NCBI GenBank assembly: GCA_964569025.1
Contig: CAZMSQ010000018.1
Coordinates: forward strand, 1 to 43,137
DNA from: CAZMSQ01 sp964569025
GTDB lineage: Bacteria > Bacteroidota > Bacteroidia > Chitinophagales > Saprospiraceae
DNA length: 43,137 bases
Direction: 5' to 3'
In this document: piece by piece, positions 18,082-26,455 of the stretch
How positions within the stretch are numbered: position 1 is the first letter of the stretch
Layout of the letters: each line of letters starts with the position of its first letter
Program-made: the position numbers and the translations under genes
The notes under the pieces: generated by a model
Told to the model about the DNA's origin: nothing
Seen by the model: only the letters and a program-made list of their open reading frames with translations
Database searches by the model: none

Positions 18082-20159
18082 AAATCTACAGGAGTGTACG
18101 GTGAGGAATAATCAAAAAGCCAGGCGCCATCCGAAGAAATATCGTGACACTCAATGTTGTGTCGATCCGCAGCTGACTTCCAGGCCGTGCGAGCCAGCCA
18201 CGGGAGGTCTGATTCAAGGAGGATCTGCCGGGGGGTACAATGCGCAAGCAGCCCCTCAGGATCAGGAGGTTTTTGGCCGCCAATCAGCAGCCAGTCCGGC
18301 TGGCAATTATGAGCAGGAAAGTGATTCTCAGCTGTTATCCGGAGGCAGAGAATGTTTCCAATCTGGAACCATCCGGCAGGCTCGGGAAAGATCATTCGGT
18401 CGGAAGTATTTTTGGCACCCATCCAAAGTCTGAATGAACGAGTGGCGTAACGTTCGTTTGAGGGATCGACAGAGGAGGTGCTCAGGGTATATCGCCATCC
18501 GTTCCGGAAGTAGTCAATCACTGCTCCCTTTCGGGTGGAGTACATGCAACACATTTGGATGGACCGTCGGTTTGAATCAAGCCAATATTGACGGACAATC
18601 ACACAATTTACAAGACACAAACACAAAATGAGCCAACGGCCTGATCGTTTTGCCAGAGCTGCAGCGAGGGCTCCAAGGCTGCCATACAACATCCATGTGG
18701 CAAGGCTGTCGATGGCAATTTCGCGCACATGGTGTATCGGAAGATTCATCAGTCCGTTAATCCACTGATTGGTGAAGTGGACGCTGGTCTCCAAAATTGT
18801 TCCAGGGACAAACGCTCCAGTTGGTGCTGTCAATTCCAGAAGCAGGGTCAACAGTCCGGAAGTGAGCATCAGCGTGGCTGCCGGAACGGCAACCAGTCCC
18901 GAAAGCCAGAACAAGAGGGGGAACTGCTGAAAAATATGGAGACTCAGCGGGAAGGTGGTCAGCTGAGCGCTGATGGAGACAGTGATGAGAGACCAGACAT
19001 AATCCAGAAGTTTGTGGGGAGGCGTCCAGAGTTTGTAGAGTATGGGTTGAAAAAAGACAATGCCGGTAACAGCCAGATAGGAGAGCTGAAAACCCACTTG
19101 CCAGAGCAGCGAAGGGGAGATGCACAGCAGAACAAACGCTGATGCGGCAAGGGTGTTATAGATACTGCTGCCCCTGCGCAGAAAGGCTCCGAATGCAACA
19201 AAACCAAACATGGTTGCTGCCCGCAGAGCAGATGGGGATGCCCCTGTCAAAAGCGCATATGACCAAACACCTCCTGTTACAACAATGAGCGTCATCCATC
19301 GCCGCAGGTGAGGGGCAGGAAGACAGATTCTGACCAAAAATTGCAAGATGATATAAACCAGACCCACATGAAGGCCGCTGACGGCGAGGATGTGCATGGC
19401 TCCCGTGCCTGCATAGGCGTCACTGAGGGTGTTTGTCAGATCTCCTTTGTCGCCGAGAACGAGTGCCAGAGCGACACCCCTGTCCTGGGTCGTGCTCACG
19501 TGCTGCGAAATCCGGCTTCTGCACCAGGTCCGGGCGCGCTTGGCCCGGCTCAGCAGGGACTGACTGCCGCGTACCGGCTCTACTCGCCAGAAGCCCTTGT
19601 GCAAAAACGACTGATGGTGGATGTGCCGGTTTGCGAGATGCTGCCGATAATCAAAGGCTTTCGGATTATCAGGTCCACGCACCGCCTGAGGGCGTCCCTG
19701 CCAGATCAGGTACTGTCCCGGCTCAGGAAGTTGCCTGGCAGGGTCGGCGGCAAGATACAGCTGCATCAAGCCACAGGTCGTTTGCCAGCCGGCAGAGTCA
19801 GCTCTTCCGGTTACCTCCACAGTCAGCCGATACCATTCGCCCCTGTCCTCCGATTCGCTGACCACCCCCCGGAAATGGCCATCTTCTCCACCGATTGCAC
19901 TGAAATGGCAGCTTTGACGGAACGAGTTGTCCCTGACATGCAGCCCATACCCCAGCATGAAGAGTGCCAGAGCAACTAATATTCCCCCCATGTGTCTGCG
20001 CGCATAGGGCAATGGGCGGATTGCAAGGACAAGCAAAACCAGAGTTGCCGCTATCCAAGCACCAACAGGTAAGCTGATGGGAAACGGACAATACCTGTGA
20101 CACAAGATGCCTGCAATAAGGGGTATCAGCAAGCGCACGAAGGGAACCTCGCGAATCAT
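18078..20159 (-). CDS. comEC: ComEC/Rec2 family DNA-uptake channel protein
   Basis: About 693 residues from the ATG at 20159 (MIREVPFVRLLIPLIAGILC); a GTG at 20183 would add eight residues. The layout is N-terminal membrane helices with a DUF4131 soluble domain (about 90-180), then the Competence channel domain with the signature GTGAMHILAVSGLHVGLVY near residue 265 and further helices to about 510. The C-terminal part corresponds in position to the metallo-beta-lactamase-like domain of long ComEC proteins, but no HxHxDH metal motif is present, so the nuclease-like domain is degenerate or absent. It transports single-stranded DNA across the inner membrane during transformation. It is followed with overlap by the HhH protein. 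Confidence 0.9.
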   Translation of the reverse strand: MIREVPFVRLLIPLIAGILCHRYCPFPISLPVGAWIAATLVLLVLAIRPLPYARRHMGGILVALALFMLGYGLHVRDNSFRQSCHFSAIGGEDGHFRGVVSESEDRGEWYRLTVEVTGRADSAGWQTTCGLMQLYLAADPARQLPEPGQYLIWQGRPQAVRGPDNPKAFDYRQHLANRHIHHQSFLHKGFWRVEPVRGSQSLLSRAKRARTWCRSRISQHVSTTQDRGVALALVLGDKGDLTNTLSDAYAGTGAMHILAVSGLHVGLVYIILQFLVRICLPAPHLRRWMTLIVVTGGVWSYALLTGASPSALRAATMFGFVAFGAFLRRGSSIYNTLAASAFVLLCISPSLLWQVGFQLSYLAVTGIVFFQPILYKLWTPPHKLLDYVWSLITVSISAQLTTFPLSLHIFQQFPLLFWLSGLVAVPAATLMLTSGLLTLLLELTAPTGAFVPGTILETSVHFTNQWINGLMNLPIHHVREIAIDSLATWMLYGSLGALAAALAKRSGRWLILCLCLVNCVIVRQYWLDSNRRSIQMCCMYSTRKGAVIDYFRNGWRYTLSTSSVDPSNERYATRSFRLWMGAKNTSDRMIFPEPAGWFQIGNILCLRITAENHFPAHNCQPDWLLIGGQKPPDPEGLLAHCTPRQILLESDLPWLARTAWKSAADRHNIECHDISSDGAWLFDYSSPYTPVDL

Positions 20160-20188
20160 TTGGCTGTTTTCGGGTTTGGTCACTGAAA

Positions 20189-20242
20189 TCCGGCTATGAT
20201 GAGCCGGACCGGGGTATTTGACGGGCCCTGCATCAGGGCCCG
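20189..20242. other. Two hairpins between the phosphoribosyltransferase and comEC genes
   Basis: 20189-20208 forms a 7-bp stem (TCCGGCT / AGCCGGA) with a 6-base loop, and 20222-20242 forms a perfect 9-bp stem (CGGGCCCTG / CAGGGCCCG) with a 3-base loop. The second lies five bases past the minus-strand phosphoribosyltransferase stop and may terminate or stabilise that transcript, although no T run follows. The first lies just ahead of comEC. Confidence 0.5.
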
Positions 20243-20246
20243 GGGT

Positions 20247-20741
20247 TTACTTGAGCAGGACTTCGGCCTGCCGCTCCTCGCTCAGATGCACATCAATGTG
20301 CTGGCGAAGGGTCGTTGCAAGCGAGAGGCCCACAAAATTGACGCTGATCGGAAAGGACTTGTGTGTTCGGTCAACGAGCACAGCTACCTGTACTTTTTTT
20401 GGGAGTATCTCCATAATTGGCCGGCAGGCGAAAAAAATGGTGCGACCGGTGTTGGCCACATCATCAGCAATCACGATGACTTTGCCCTCCAGTCGTTGCT
20501 CCGGAGCTTCAATTTCAATGGACCCCTCCAGAGGGGCTGCCGGATTGAGCCGAATCCTGGTCAGAAAGGCACGGGTCAAGCCCTGTGCATGAATTTCCGC
20601 TGCCAGTAGCCTCGCAAAGCGCATGCCGTTGTCGTTGATGCCAGCCAGCACAATTTCCTCCTCGCGGTGGTTGTGTTCCACAATTTCAATGGCCAGTCTC
20701 TGTATTTTCTGCCGGATTTGCCGGGGGTCCAAAAGCCTCAT
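20247..20741 (-). CDS. PyrR-like phosphoribosyltransferase family protein
   Basis: 164 residues from the ATG at 20741. The PRPP-binding loop is seen at residues 88-101 (VIVIADDVANTGRT), preceded by IVLAGINDNGMRFARLLA and followed by VAVLVDRTHKSFPISVNFVG, which matches PyrR (uracil phosphoribosyltransferase / pyrimidine attenuation regulator) more than adenine or hypoxanthine transferases. In PyrR the acidic pair in the loop binds the ribose of PRPP. No pyrimidine biosynthesis gene is nearby, so regulation of pyr genes is not supported by context; a nucleobase salvage role is equally possible. It is divergent from the Fe-S oxidoreductase gene. Confidence 0.75.
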   Translation of the reverse strand: MRLLDPRQIRQKIQRLAIEIVEHNHREEEIVLAGINDNGMRFARLLAAEIHAQGLTRAFLTRIRLNPAAPLEGSIEIEAPEQRLEGKVIVIADDVANTGRTIFFACRPIMEILPKKVQVAVLVDRTHKSFPISVNFVGLSLATTLRQHIDVHLSEERQAEVLLK

Positions 20742-20876
20742 CAAACGGATTTTGCAAAAGATAAAGCAATGTATTCCTTTTTGAAAAGAATTTCAACCCC
20801 ATTCTCCATCAATCCTTTTTTTTGCCTCAAAAAAATAGAGTACATTGGCTGAATACTCAGATGATTTAATGAGCAT

Positions 20877-22384
20877 ATGATACAGCAAATTCTCTTTCTT
20901 CTGGTTGCAGGTGTTGGATTCGCATTCGCCATTCGCAGTTTCAGCCGTGTCAGGCGGAATATCCTTTTAGGAAAGCCGGAACCAGTGACCGGACCAACGG
21001 GTCCGAGGTGGCGAAATGTGCTTCTGGTCAGTTTCGGACAGCAAAAAATGTTCAAGCGCTGGCTCCCGGCAGTTCTCCATGCCTTCCTATACATCGCATT
21101 CATCATCACGCAGATTGAGCTGATCGAAATAATCATTGACGGACTTGGTGGCGTACATCGCTTTTTTGTACCAAAACTCGGGGTGGTCTACACGGCCTTG
21201 ATAAGCACCATCGAAGTGTTGTCTGTCTTGGCCTTTGTCGCCACCGTGGTTTTTCTTGTCAGGCGGAACCTTATGGCTGTGCCGCGCTTTCAAAAACCTG
21301 AAATGAAAGGCTGGCCGTCCCGCGATGCCAACCTGATTCTGATTTTCGAAATTCTGCTTCTTATCGGCATTTTTTGCATGAACGGTGCAGATGCTGTCCT
21401 CCAGGGCATCGATCCCGGGCATTATCCGGATACCGGGGCGCTGGCGGTGTCTTCCCATTTAGGACCTCTGCTGTTTGGCGGATTCGATCTAGCATCACTC
21501 CAGGTGGTTGAGCGCTTCGGCTGGTGGCTGCACTTTCTTATGGTTATCGTATTTCTCAATTATTTGCCATTCTCCAAACACCTCCACATTCTTCTGGCTT
21601 TCCCTCATACATACTATGCCAGCCAGCACCCGCGAGGTGCCATGGGCAATATGCCGGAGATAATGAATGAGGTGAAATCTATGATGGGCCTCGCTGAAGA
21701 GCCCGCCGCCGATGATGCCGGGGCCGAACTGCCACAATTTGGCGCACGNNNNNNNNNNNNNNNNNNNNNNNNNNNNNNNNNNNNNNNNNNNNNNNNNNNN
21801 NNNNNNNNNNNNNNNNNNNNNNNNNNNNNNNNNNNNNNNNNNNNNNNNCTGAAGAGCCCGCCGCCGATGATGCCGGGGCCGAACTGCCACAATTTGGCGC
21901 ACGCGATGTGACGGACCTGAGCTGGCGGACTGTGCTTGGTGCGTACTCATGTACCGAATGCGGGCGGTGCACCGCTGTTTGCCCCGCCAATCTGACAGGT
22001 AAGAAACTGTCCCCGCGTAAGATTATGATGGATATCAGAGACAGAGCTGAAGAGGTAGGAGGGAAAATAGCATCCGGAAATGCAGAGTATGCAAAAAATG
22101 CGGACCAGCCGCTGAGTGGCTCCAACTTCGATGATGGGCGCTCTCTGTTTGATGCCATTTCCCGGGAAGAACTCCACGCATGTACCACCTGCAATGCTTG
22201 TGTGGAAGCCTGTCCGGTGCTTATCAATCCGCTCGAACCGATTCTCGAGTTGCGGCGTTATGAAATCCTTACTGAGTCAGCCGGCCCCGCCGACTGGCTG
22301 CCCATGTTTAATGCGCTTGAAAGCTCTGGCGCCGTTTGGCAGATGCCCACACCCCGGGACCAATGGAGAGAGGCAGCGGGCTAA
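20877..22384 (+). CDS. Membrane-bound Fe-S oxidoreductase (Hdr/NarI-like membrane part plus two 4Fe-4S clusters), split by a scaffold gap
   Basis: As written, the frame is broken by 100 N at 21749-21848, but the 55 bases on each side are identical; removing one copy and the N gives a single frame of 450 residues. Residues 1-270 hold about six membrane helices with scattered His suited to haem binding (LPAVLHAFLYIAF, WWLHFLMVIVFLNYLPFSKH), as in NarI/HdrE-type cytochrome b subunits. The soluble part has two 4Fe-4S motifs: CTECGRCTAVCP (Cys307, 310, 313, 317) and CTTCNACVEACP (Cys384, 387, 390, 394). It is probably a quinone-linked electron carrier in the inner membrane, working with the CCG-domain protein 53 bases downstream. 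Electron donor is unknown. Confidence 0.85.
21694..21903. repeat. Identical 55-base flanks around a 100-N gap (assembly overlap)
   Basis: 21694-21748 and 21849-21903 are the same 55 bases in direct orientation, separated by exactly 100 N (21749-21848). The length and exactness fit two contig ends sharing a k-mer and not joined, rather than a biological repeat. Collapsing 155 bases restores the reading frame of the Fe-S oxidoreductase gene. Confidence 0.9.
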
Positions 22385-22437
22385 ATGCCGAAACAAGAGG
22401 TACGAATGATTTGTCAACCCAACCAACACATGTGCAT

Positions 22438-23217
22438 ATGAAAATTCCGACAATGGCTGAATTACAGGCAGATGGCCGCCAGCCTGAAATCCTCTTTTGG
22501 GTAGGGTGTGCCGGTAGTTTTGACAGCCGGGCGCAAAAAGTTTCTGTGGCTTTTGCGACCATCCTGAATGAGGCGGGAGTTGACTTTGCCATCCTCGGTC
22601 AGGAAGAATCCTGCACGGGTGATCCGGCGCGGCGGGCCGGCAATGAATTCTTGTTTCAAATGCAAGCGCTCCAGAATATCGAAACACTCAATGGTTATGG
22701 GGTCTCCCGAATCGTGACCACCTGCCCCCACTGTTTTAACACCCTTCGCAATGAGTATCCCGAGTTGGGAGGGTCGTTTGAAGTCGTGCACCACACCACA
22801 TATTTACAACAGCTCATCGATGAGGGCCGGATAACCGTCGAAGGGGGCGTGTTTGAGGGCAAAACGCTGACTTACCACGATTCCTGCTATCTGGGTCGGG
22901 TCAATGGCATCTACGAGGCGCCCCGTGCGCTGCTCAGCCAGTTTGAAAATGAGCTGCGCGAAATGCCGCGCTGCGGGTCTAATGGCCTGTGCTGCGGTGC
23001 AGGAGGCGCACAGATGTTTAAAGAAGACGAGCCCGGACATTCCCGCATTAACACAGAACGCGTCAACGAAGCGCTTGCTACCGGCGCCGGAGTGGTGGCG
23101 GTAAATTGCCCGTTTTGCCTGACCATGATGGAAGACGGGGTGAAGGGAAGCGACAAACAGGACGAGGTCATGGTGCTGGATATCTCTGAGCTGATTGTCA
23201 ATAATCTACAAAAGTAA
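22438..23217 (+). CDS. CCG-domain (Fe-S)-binding protein, HdrB/LldE-like
   Basis: 259 residues from the ATG at 22438; the frame is open from 22336 but the earlier part overlaps the previous gene and is not conserved in character. Two cysteine-rich CCG domains are present: FWVGCAGSF with Cys59 and TTCPHCFNTL (Cys96, Cys99), then HDSCYLGRVN (Cys150), GLCCGAGGAQMF (Cys185, 186) and VNCPFCLTMMEDG (Cys224, 227). These domains bind an unusual 4Fe-4S cluster in heterodisulfide reductase subunit B, LldE and GlpC, and take part in thiol/disulfide or quinone redox chemistry. It lies between the membrane Fe-S gene and a small conserved gene (6-base spacing to the latter), so a three-gene operon is likely. 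Confidence 0.88.
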   Translation: MKIPTMAELQADGRQPEILFWVGCAGSFDSRAQKVSVAFATILNEAGVDFAILGQEESCTGDPARRAGNEFLFQMQALQNIETLNGYGVSRIVTTCPHCFNTLRNEYPELGGSFEVVHHTTYLQQLIDEGRITVEGGVFEGKTLTYHDSCYLGRVNGIYEAPRALLSQFENELREMPRCGSNGLCCGAGGAQMFKEDEPGHSRINTERVNEALATGAGVVAVNCPFCLTMMEDGVKGSDKQDEVMVLDISELIVNNLQK

Positions 23218-23223
23218 CCCAAA

Positions 23224-23724
23224 ATGACTCAGTACGCTGAACACCAGTTTCCCACTGAATTTTCTCCAGAATCACGGGTTTGGATTTATCAGGCTGACCG
23301 CGAACTGTCAGATCAGGAGGCAGATCAGATAGGCAGGCTTCTACAGGAATTCACTGCTTCATGGGTCAGCCACAACCGCCAGCTTCTGTCCACCGGTGCC
23401 CTGCTTTACAACCGGTTCGTTGTCCTGATGGTCGATGAGTCACGAGCCGATGCCAGCGGTTGCTCCATCGATAAATCCGTTCACTTTCTGAAGCAACTGG
23501 AGGAGCAGTTCGGTATTTCCTTGTTCGAGCGTATGACCTTTGCGTGGCTGGATCAGGCAGGGTCTATTTGCACGGCTGATCGGGATGAATTTGCCAGAAT
23601 GTACATGGATGGCAGGATTACTTCGGAGACGCTTGTCTTCGATCATTTGGTTTCCACCAGACAACAGTTTGAGGAAGAGTGGGTGAAGCCACTCCAGGAT
23701 AGCTGGCACAAAAGGATGGTATAA
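23224..23724 (+). CDS. Conserved Bacteroidota protein of unknown function (often mislabelled 'ABC transporter ATPase')
   Basis: 166 residues, starting six bases after the CCG-domain gene. The N-terminal SRVWIYQADRELSDQEADQI and the following LLQEFTASWVSHNRQL are typical of a Bacteroidota family that databases often call ABC transporter ATPase, yet there is no Walker A (GxxxxGK[ST]), Walker B or signature motif, so that name is not supported. Further conserved-looking parts are LYNRFVVLMVDE, GCSIDKSVHFLKQLEEQFGI and FERMTFAWLD. No signal peptide or membrane helix; probably cytoplasmic. Gene order suggests a partner or assembly factor of the upstream Fe-S proteins; that is inference. Confidence 0.75.
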   Translation: MTQYAEHQFPTEFSPESRVWIYQADRELSDQEADQIGRLLQEFTASWVSHNRQLLSTGALLYNRFVVLMVDESRADASGCSIDKSVHFLKQLEEQFGISLFERMTFAWLDQAGSICTADRDEFARMYMDGRITSETLVFDHLVSTRQQFEEEWVKPLQDSWHKRMV

Positions 23725-23792
23725 ATCCCTTGGTCACGATTTTCAAGCTGGCAAACGGGCTGTTTTAGGGTTGAAAGAATCACCTCTGGGCG

Positions 23793-24749
23793 TTAACGTT
23801 CAAAGAACTCCCGAATTAGGGCATTGACCGTATCGGCCTTTTCAAAATGCACAAAATGTCCTGCTTTCGGAATCATATGCAGTTGTGCATTCGGAAGTTG
23901 AGCGGTTCCGTCCTCAGCAATTTCGCGGGTTGGACCCGGATTCAGGTATCGGTTTGGGATGAGATTGTCGTTGTCTCCGAAAATAACGAGCACGGGCAGG
24001 TTGATGTCTTGTAAGTAGTCGTAGACCGGATCATTGACCATGGCCTGCACGCAGAGTGGGATTGCGGCGCAGTAGGCGCGGAAATCAGAGGCTGAGCGCA
24101 TGGCGATGCGGTCTTCAATCATAAACCCTGCGTCCGCCGGCAGGTCGTAGAAATTGTAGGCCATGTTGACCCTGATTTGCTCAGGGGTAGTCAGCCTGAC
24201 TCCCTCAGCTGTGAGCGCAGACCTGAACCACTCCCGCTGCCCGGCGGTAAATTGCTCAAACCCTGCAGGAGCGATGAGAATCAGTCGATTCGCCAGGTCC
24301 GGATAGGCCAGACTGAAAAAAATCGCTATTTGTCCACCCATAGAATGCCCGCCAATGGTGGCTTTACGGATGCCCATTGCCTTCATAAATCCCTTGAGCA
24401 TTTCAGCGTAGAAGGTCATGCTGATGGGATAATTTCCCTTTGAAGAATGCCCGTAACCAGGAAGATCAAGAGCGATGCAGGTGTATGATTCGCGCAGTCC
24501 GTCGATGGTTTTTTTCCAGGAAGGAAGATAAGAGCCCAACCCATGAATGAGAATGAGGGTATCAGTTCCGCGACCTTCCTGTACATAGGCAATATCCATG
24601 TCGGCAACCCGAACGGTGCTGACTGGGTAGGGGTAGGTCATTTCCTTCATTTGCTCGAGGGGGCGGACGTCGGGATACACCTTGCAGGATGGTAGGGTAA
24701 AGGAGAGAAGTGCCAAAAGGAGAAACAAAGCAAAATTATTGTGCGGCAT
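23793..24749 (-). CDS. Lipoprotein alpha/beta hydrolase
   Basis: 318 residues. A lipoprotein signal ends at the lipobox TLPSC (Cys22), so the mature protein is membrane-anchored. The alpha/beta hydrolase core is clear: IHGLGSYLPSW forms the oxyanion loop, Ser136 in GGHSMGGQI is the nucleophile, Asp261 in IFGDNDNLIP and His298 in KAGHFVHFE complete the triad. The family (Abhydrolase_1) covers esterases, lactonases and C-C hydrolases, and nothing here fixes the substrate. It lies 55 bases downstream of the outer-membrane barrel gene on the same strand and may share its transcript. Confidence 0.88.
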   Translation of the reverse strand: MPHNNFALFLLLALLSFTLPSCKVYPDVRPLEQMKEMTYPYPVSTVRVADMDIAYVQEGRGTDTLILIHGLGSYLPSWKKTIDGLRESYTCIALDLPGYGHSSKGNYPISMTFYAEMLKGFMKAMGIRKATIGGHSMGGQIAIFFSLAYPDLANRLILIAPAGFEQFTAGQREWFRSALTAEGVRLTTPEQIRVNMAYNFYDLPADAGFMIEDRIAMRSASDFRAYCAAIPLCVQAMVNDPVYDYLQDINLPVLVIFGDNDNLIPNRYLNPGPTREIAEDGTAQLPNAQLHMIPKAGHFVHFEKADTVNALIREFFER

Positions 24750-24804
24750 GGCGGATGCGTTGAGGTCTGAGAATGGATTCTACCCGCAATCGGGGATGAT
24801 TGAA

Positions 24805-26376
24805 TCAGAACATGAGCCATCTGAAGGCCATGAACGACAGCCACGGATTGGGCGGACGCTCTTCGGCGTTGGCATTGACCAGGCGGCTGTCATAGAAGTC
24901 GCCCAGCCACAAATAGGCCGTATGCCATTCGAGGCTCATGAACGGGCCGAATGACCAGGTCAGGCTGACGTTGCCCTCAGTGCCCATAAAGGTACCTCCC
25001 CCCGATGGGGCGGCATTGCTCATGGCGGCGCCAAGGGTAGCTTTGGCAGTCAGTTGATGCGGAGAAAGATCGTGGCTGACATTGATGGTGCCGCCGGTAA
25101 GGCCATACCCGATGTTGGAAATATCCGTGATGGCTGCGACATAGCGATTCACAACGTTGCCGTGCGGAAACAGCAAGTAGGTGCCCATTGAAATCGGGAG
25201 GGCGGCCGGAGTGCCCCACATGTTGCCGGTCAGCACGCCGGAGTAACGCGAATCAGCCAGCCCGTTATCGTCGCCGGAGGTGTACAGCAGGTCTGCCCAG
25301 ACACGGTCGTTTCGTGTCTGCCCATAGCGGAAACCACCCCTGAGATTGGCCGCCAGTCCGACGATATCAGCCCGTTTGGCGTACTGCCCGTCTGCCTCAG
25401 CGGTCGAAACCCGTCCAAGGTTAGCGTTGAGGTAGCCGGTACAGAACCACTGGTCCTGCATAATGCTCTCATTATAGCCCCAGTACCCGCCCAGCCAGAA
25501 GATGTCGGCTTTATAGTCACCCTGTAGCGGGAAGCGATAAACGCCGTTGTAGCCGTTGAGCGTAGAATTGAGTCCCTGTCCCAAAATCGAAGGTCCGCCG
25601 GCCCCGTTGGCACGATCGCTCAGGTAGTAAAGGCTGATTCCTGCGGCCAGGTCGGGGGTCAGGAGCCTTCGGAACTGCAGTTCGGTGAGCGTGACATCGT
25701 CGGCACTTTGAATTTTGTTTTCGTAGAGCTGGTAAAAGCCTCCCTTGGCCATCCAGTAATCGGTTTGGTAACGCACCGAAAGCCCGACACCGTCAGTGCC
25801 CCAATAGTGCAGGCGGTATGCGGTTTCTATCATATCGCTGAAAAAGGTCCGATATGGGTTTTGGGGGGTGTCAAACATCCGCTGAAGGCCCAGATTGACC
25901 TGCCACCCAGGGGCGGGCAGAAACTCCATTTCAATGTTTTGGGTTTGTATGTTGACCTGATCTGCTGAGATGGCAGACCCAAAGTTGCCGCCTGTCCCGT
26001 AAGCGACGTCTCCCCAGGTATAGTCGATTTCAAAACTGGCCCGAAAGATGGCCTTGCCATTGAAGAGCTTCGGCTGGTAAATGAAGAAGGGAAGGAAGCG
26101 CTGCTCGACGTAAAAAGGGGTCAGAGAGTCACTCGTATTGGTTGTATTGCCTCCGAACAGCCGACCGACAACTTGCCCCTTCAGAAAGTCGTTGGTCGGA
26201 AAAACATTTGTGGTGACCAGTTGGGTGTAGGCGAATGCGAGAAACTGAAATTCCCGGGGGCTTTCTTCTTCGATCGCACTTGCACGCCGTTGATAGAAGA
26301 GATTGGTGGTGGTATCCTGAGCCTGAAGGGCGCCGGCCAGTGCCACCACAATGGCTATGGCAGTCAAAGACTTCAT
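24805..26376 (-). CDS. Putative outer-membrane beta-barrel protein
   Basis: 523 residues from the ATG at 26376, which begins a signal peptide (MKSLTAIAIVVALAGALQAQ); the frame continues upstream to 26484 without a better start. The mature part shows alternating beta-strand character with many aromatic residues, segments such as FEIDYTWGDVAYGTGGNFG, QNIEMEFLPAPGWQVNLGLQ and RVWADLLYTSGDDNGL, and it ends in Phe (SFMAFRWLMF), the usual outer-membrane barrel signature. The middle resembles alginate-export-type porins, but the match is loose. It follows a surface lipoprotein gene by 79 bases, so the two may form a transport or surface pair. Substrate unknown. Confidence 0.65.
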   Translation of the reverse strand: MKSLTAIAIVVALAGALQAQDTTTNLFYQRRASAIEEESPREFQFLAFAYTQLVTTNVFPTNDFLKGQVVGRLFGGNTTNTSDSLTPFYVEQRFLPFFIYQPKLFNGKAIFRASFEIDYTWGDVAYGTGGNFGSAISADQVNIQTQNIEMEFLPAPGWQVNLGLQRMFDTPQNPYRTFFSDMIETAYRLHYWGTDGVGLSVRYQTDYWMAKGGFYQLYENKIQSADDVTLTELQFRRLLTPDLAAGISLYYLSDRANGAGGPSILGQGLNSTLNGYNGVYRFPLQGDYKADIFWLGGYWGYNESIMQDQWFCTGYLNANLGRVSTAEADGQYAKRADIVGLAANLRGGFRYGQTRNDRVWADLLYTSGDDNGLADSRYSGVLTGNMWGTPAALPISMGTYLLFPHGNVVNRYVAAITDISNIGYGLTGGTINVSHDLSPHQLTAKATLGAAMSNAAPSGGGTFMGTEGNVSLTWSFGPFMSLEWHTAYLWLGDFYDSRLVNANAEERPPNPWLSFMAFRWLMF

Positions 26377-26455
26377 GTGGATGGGTGGTGTATCCTGATG
26401 GCGGCAGATCTTAGACCAGCAGCCATCAGGAAAGGTGTGTGAATAGGCAGAATCC

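Noticed and set aside
19308..19979. 223-codon plus-strand frame opposite comEC
   Set aside because: Antisense shadow; the minus strand carries the clear ComEC signature.
20741..21136. 131-codon minus-strand frame upstream of the phosphoribosyltransferase
   Set aside because: It overlaps the membrane-helix coding part of the Fe-S oxidoreductase gene in the opposite sense and has no family features.
21679..22227. Minus-strand frames reading through the first gap
   Set aside because: They contain the N run and the duplicated 55-mer; the plus strand encodes the 4Fe-4S motifs.
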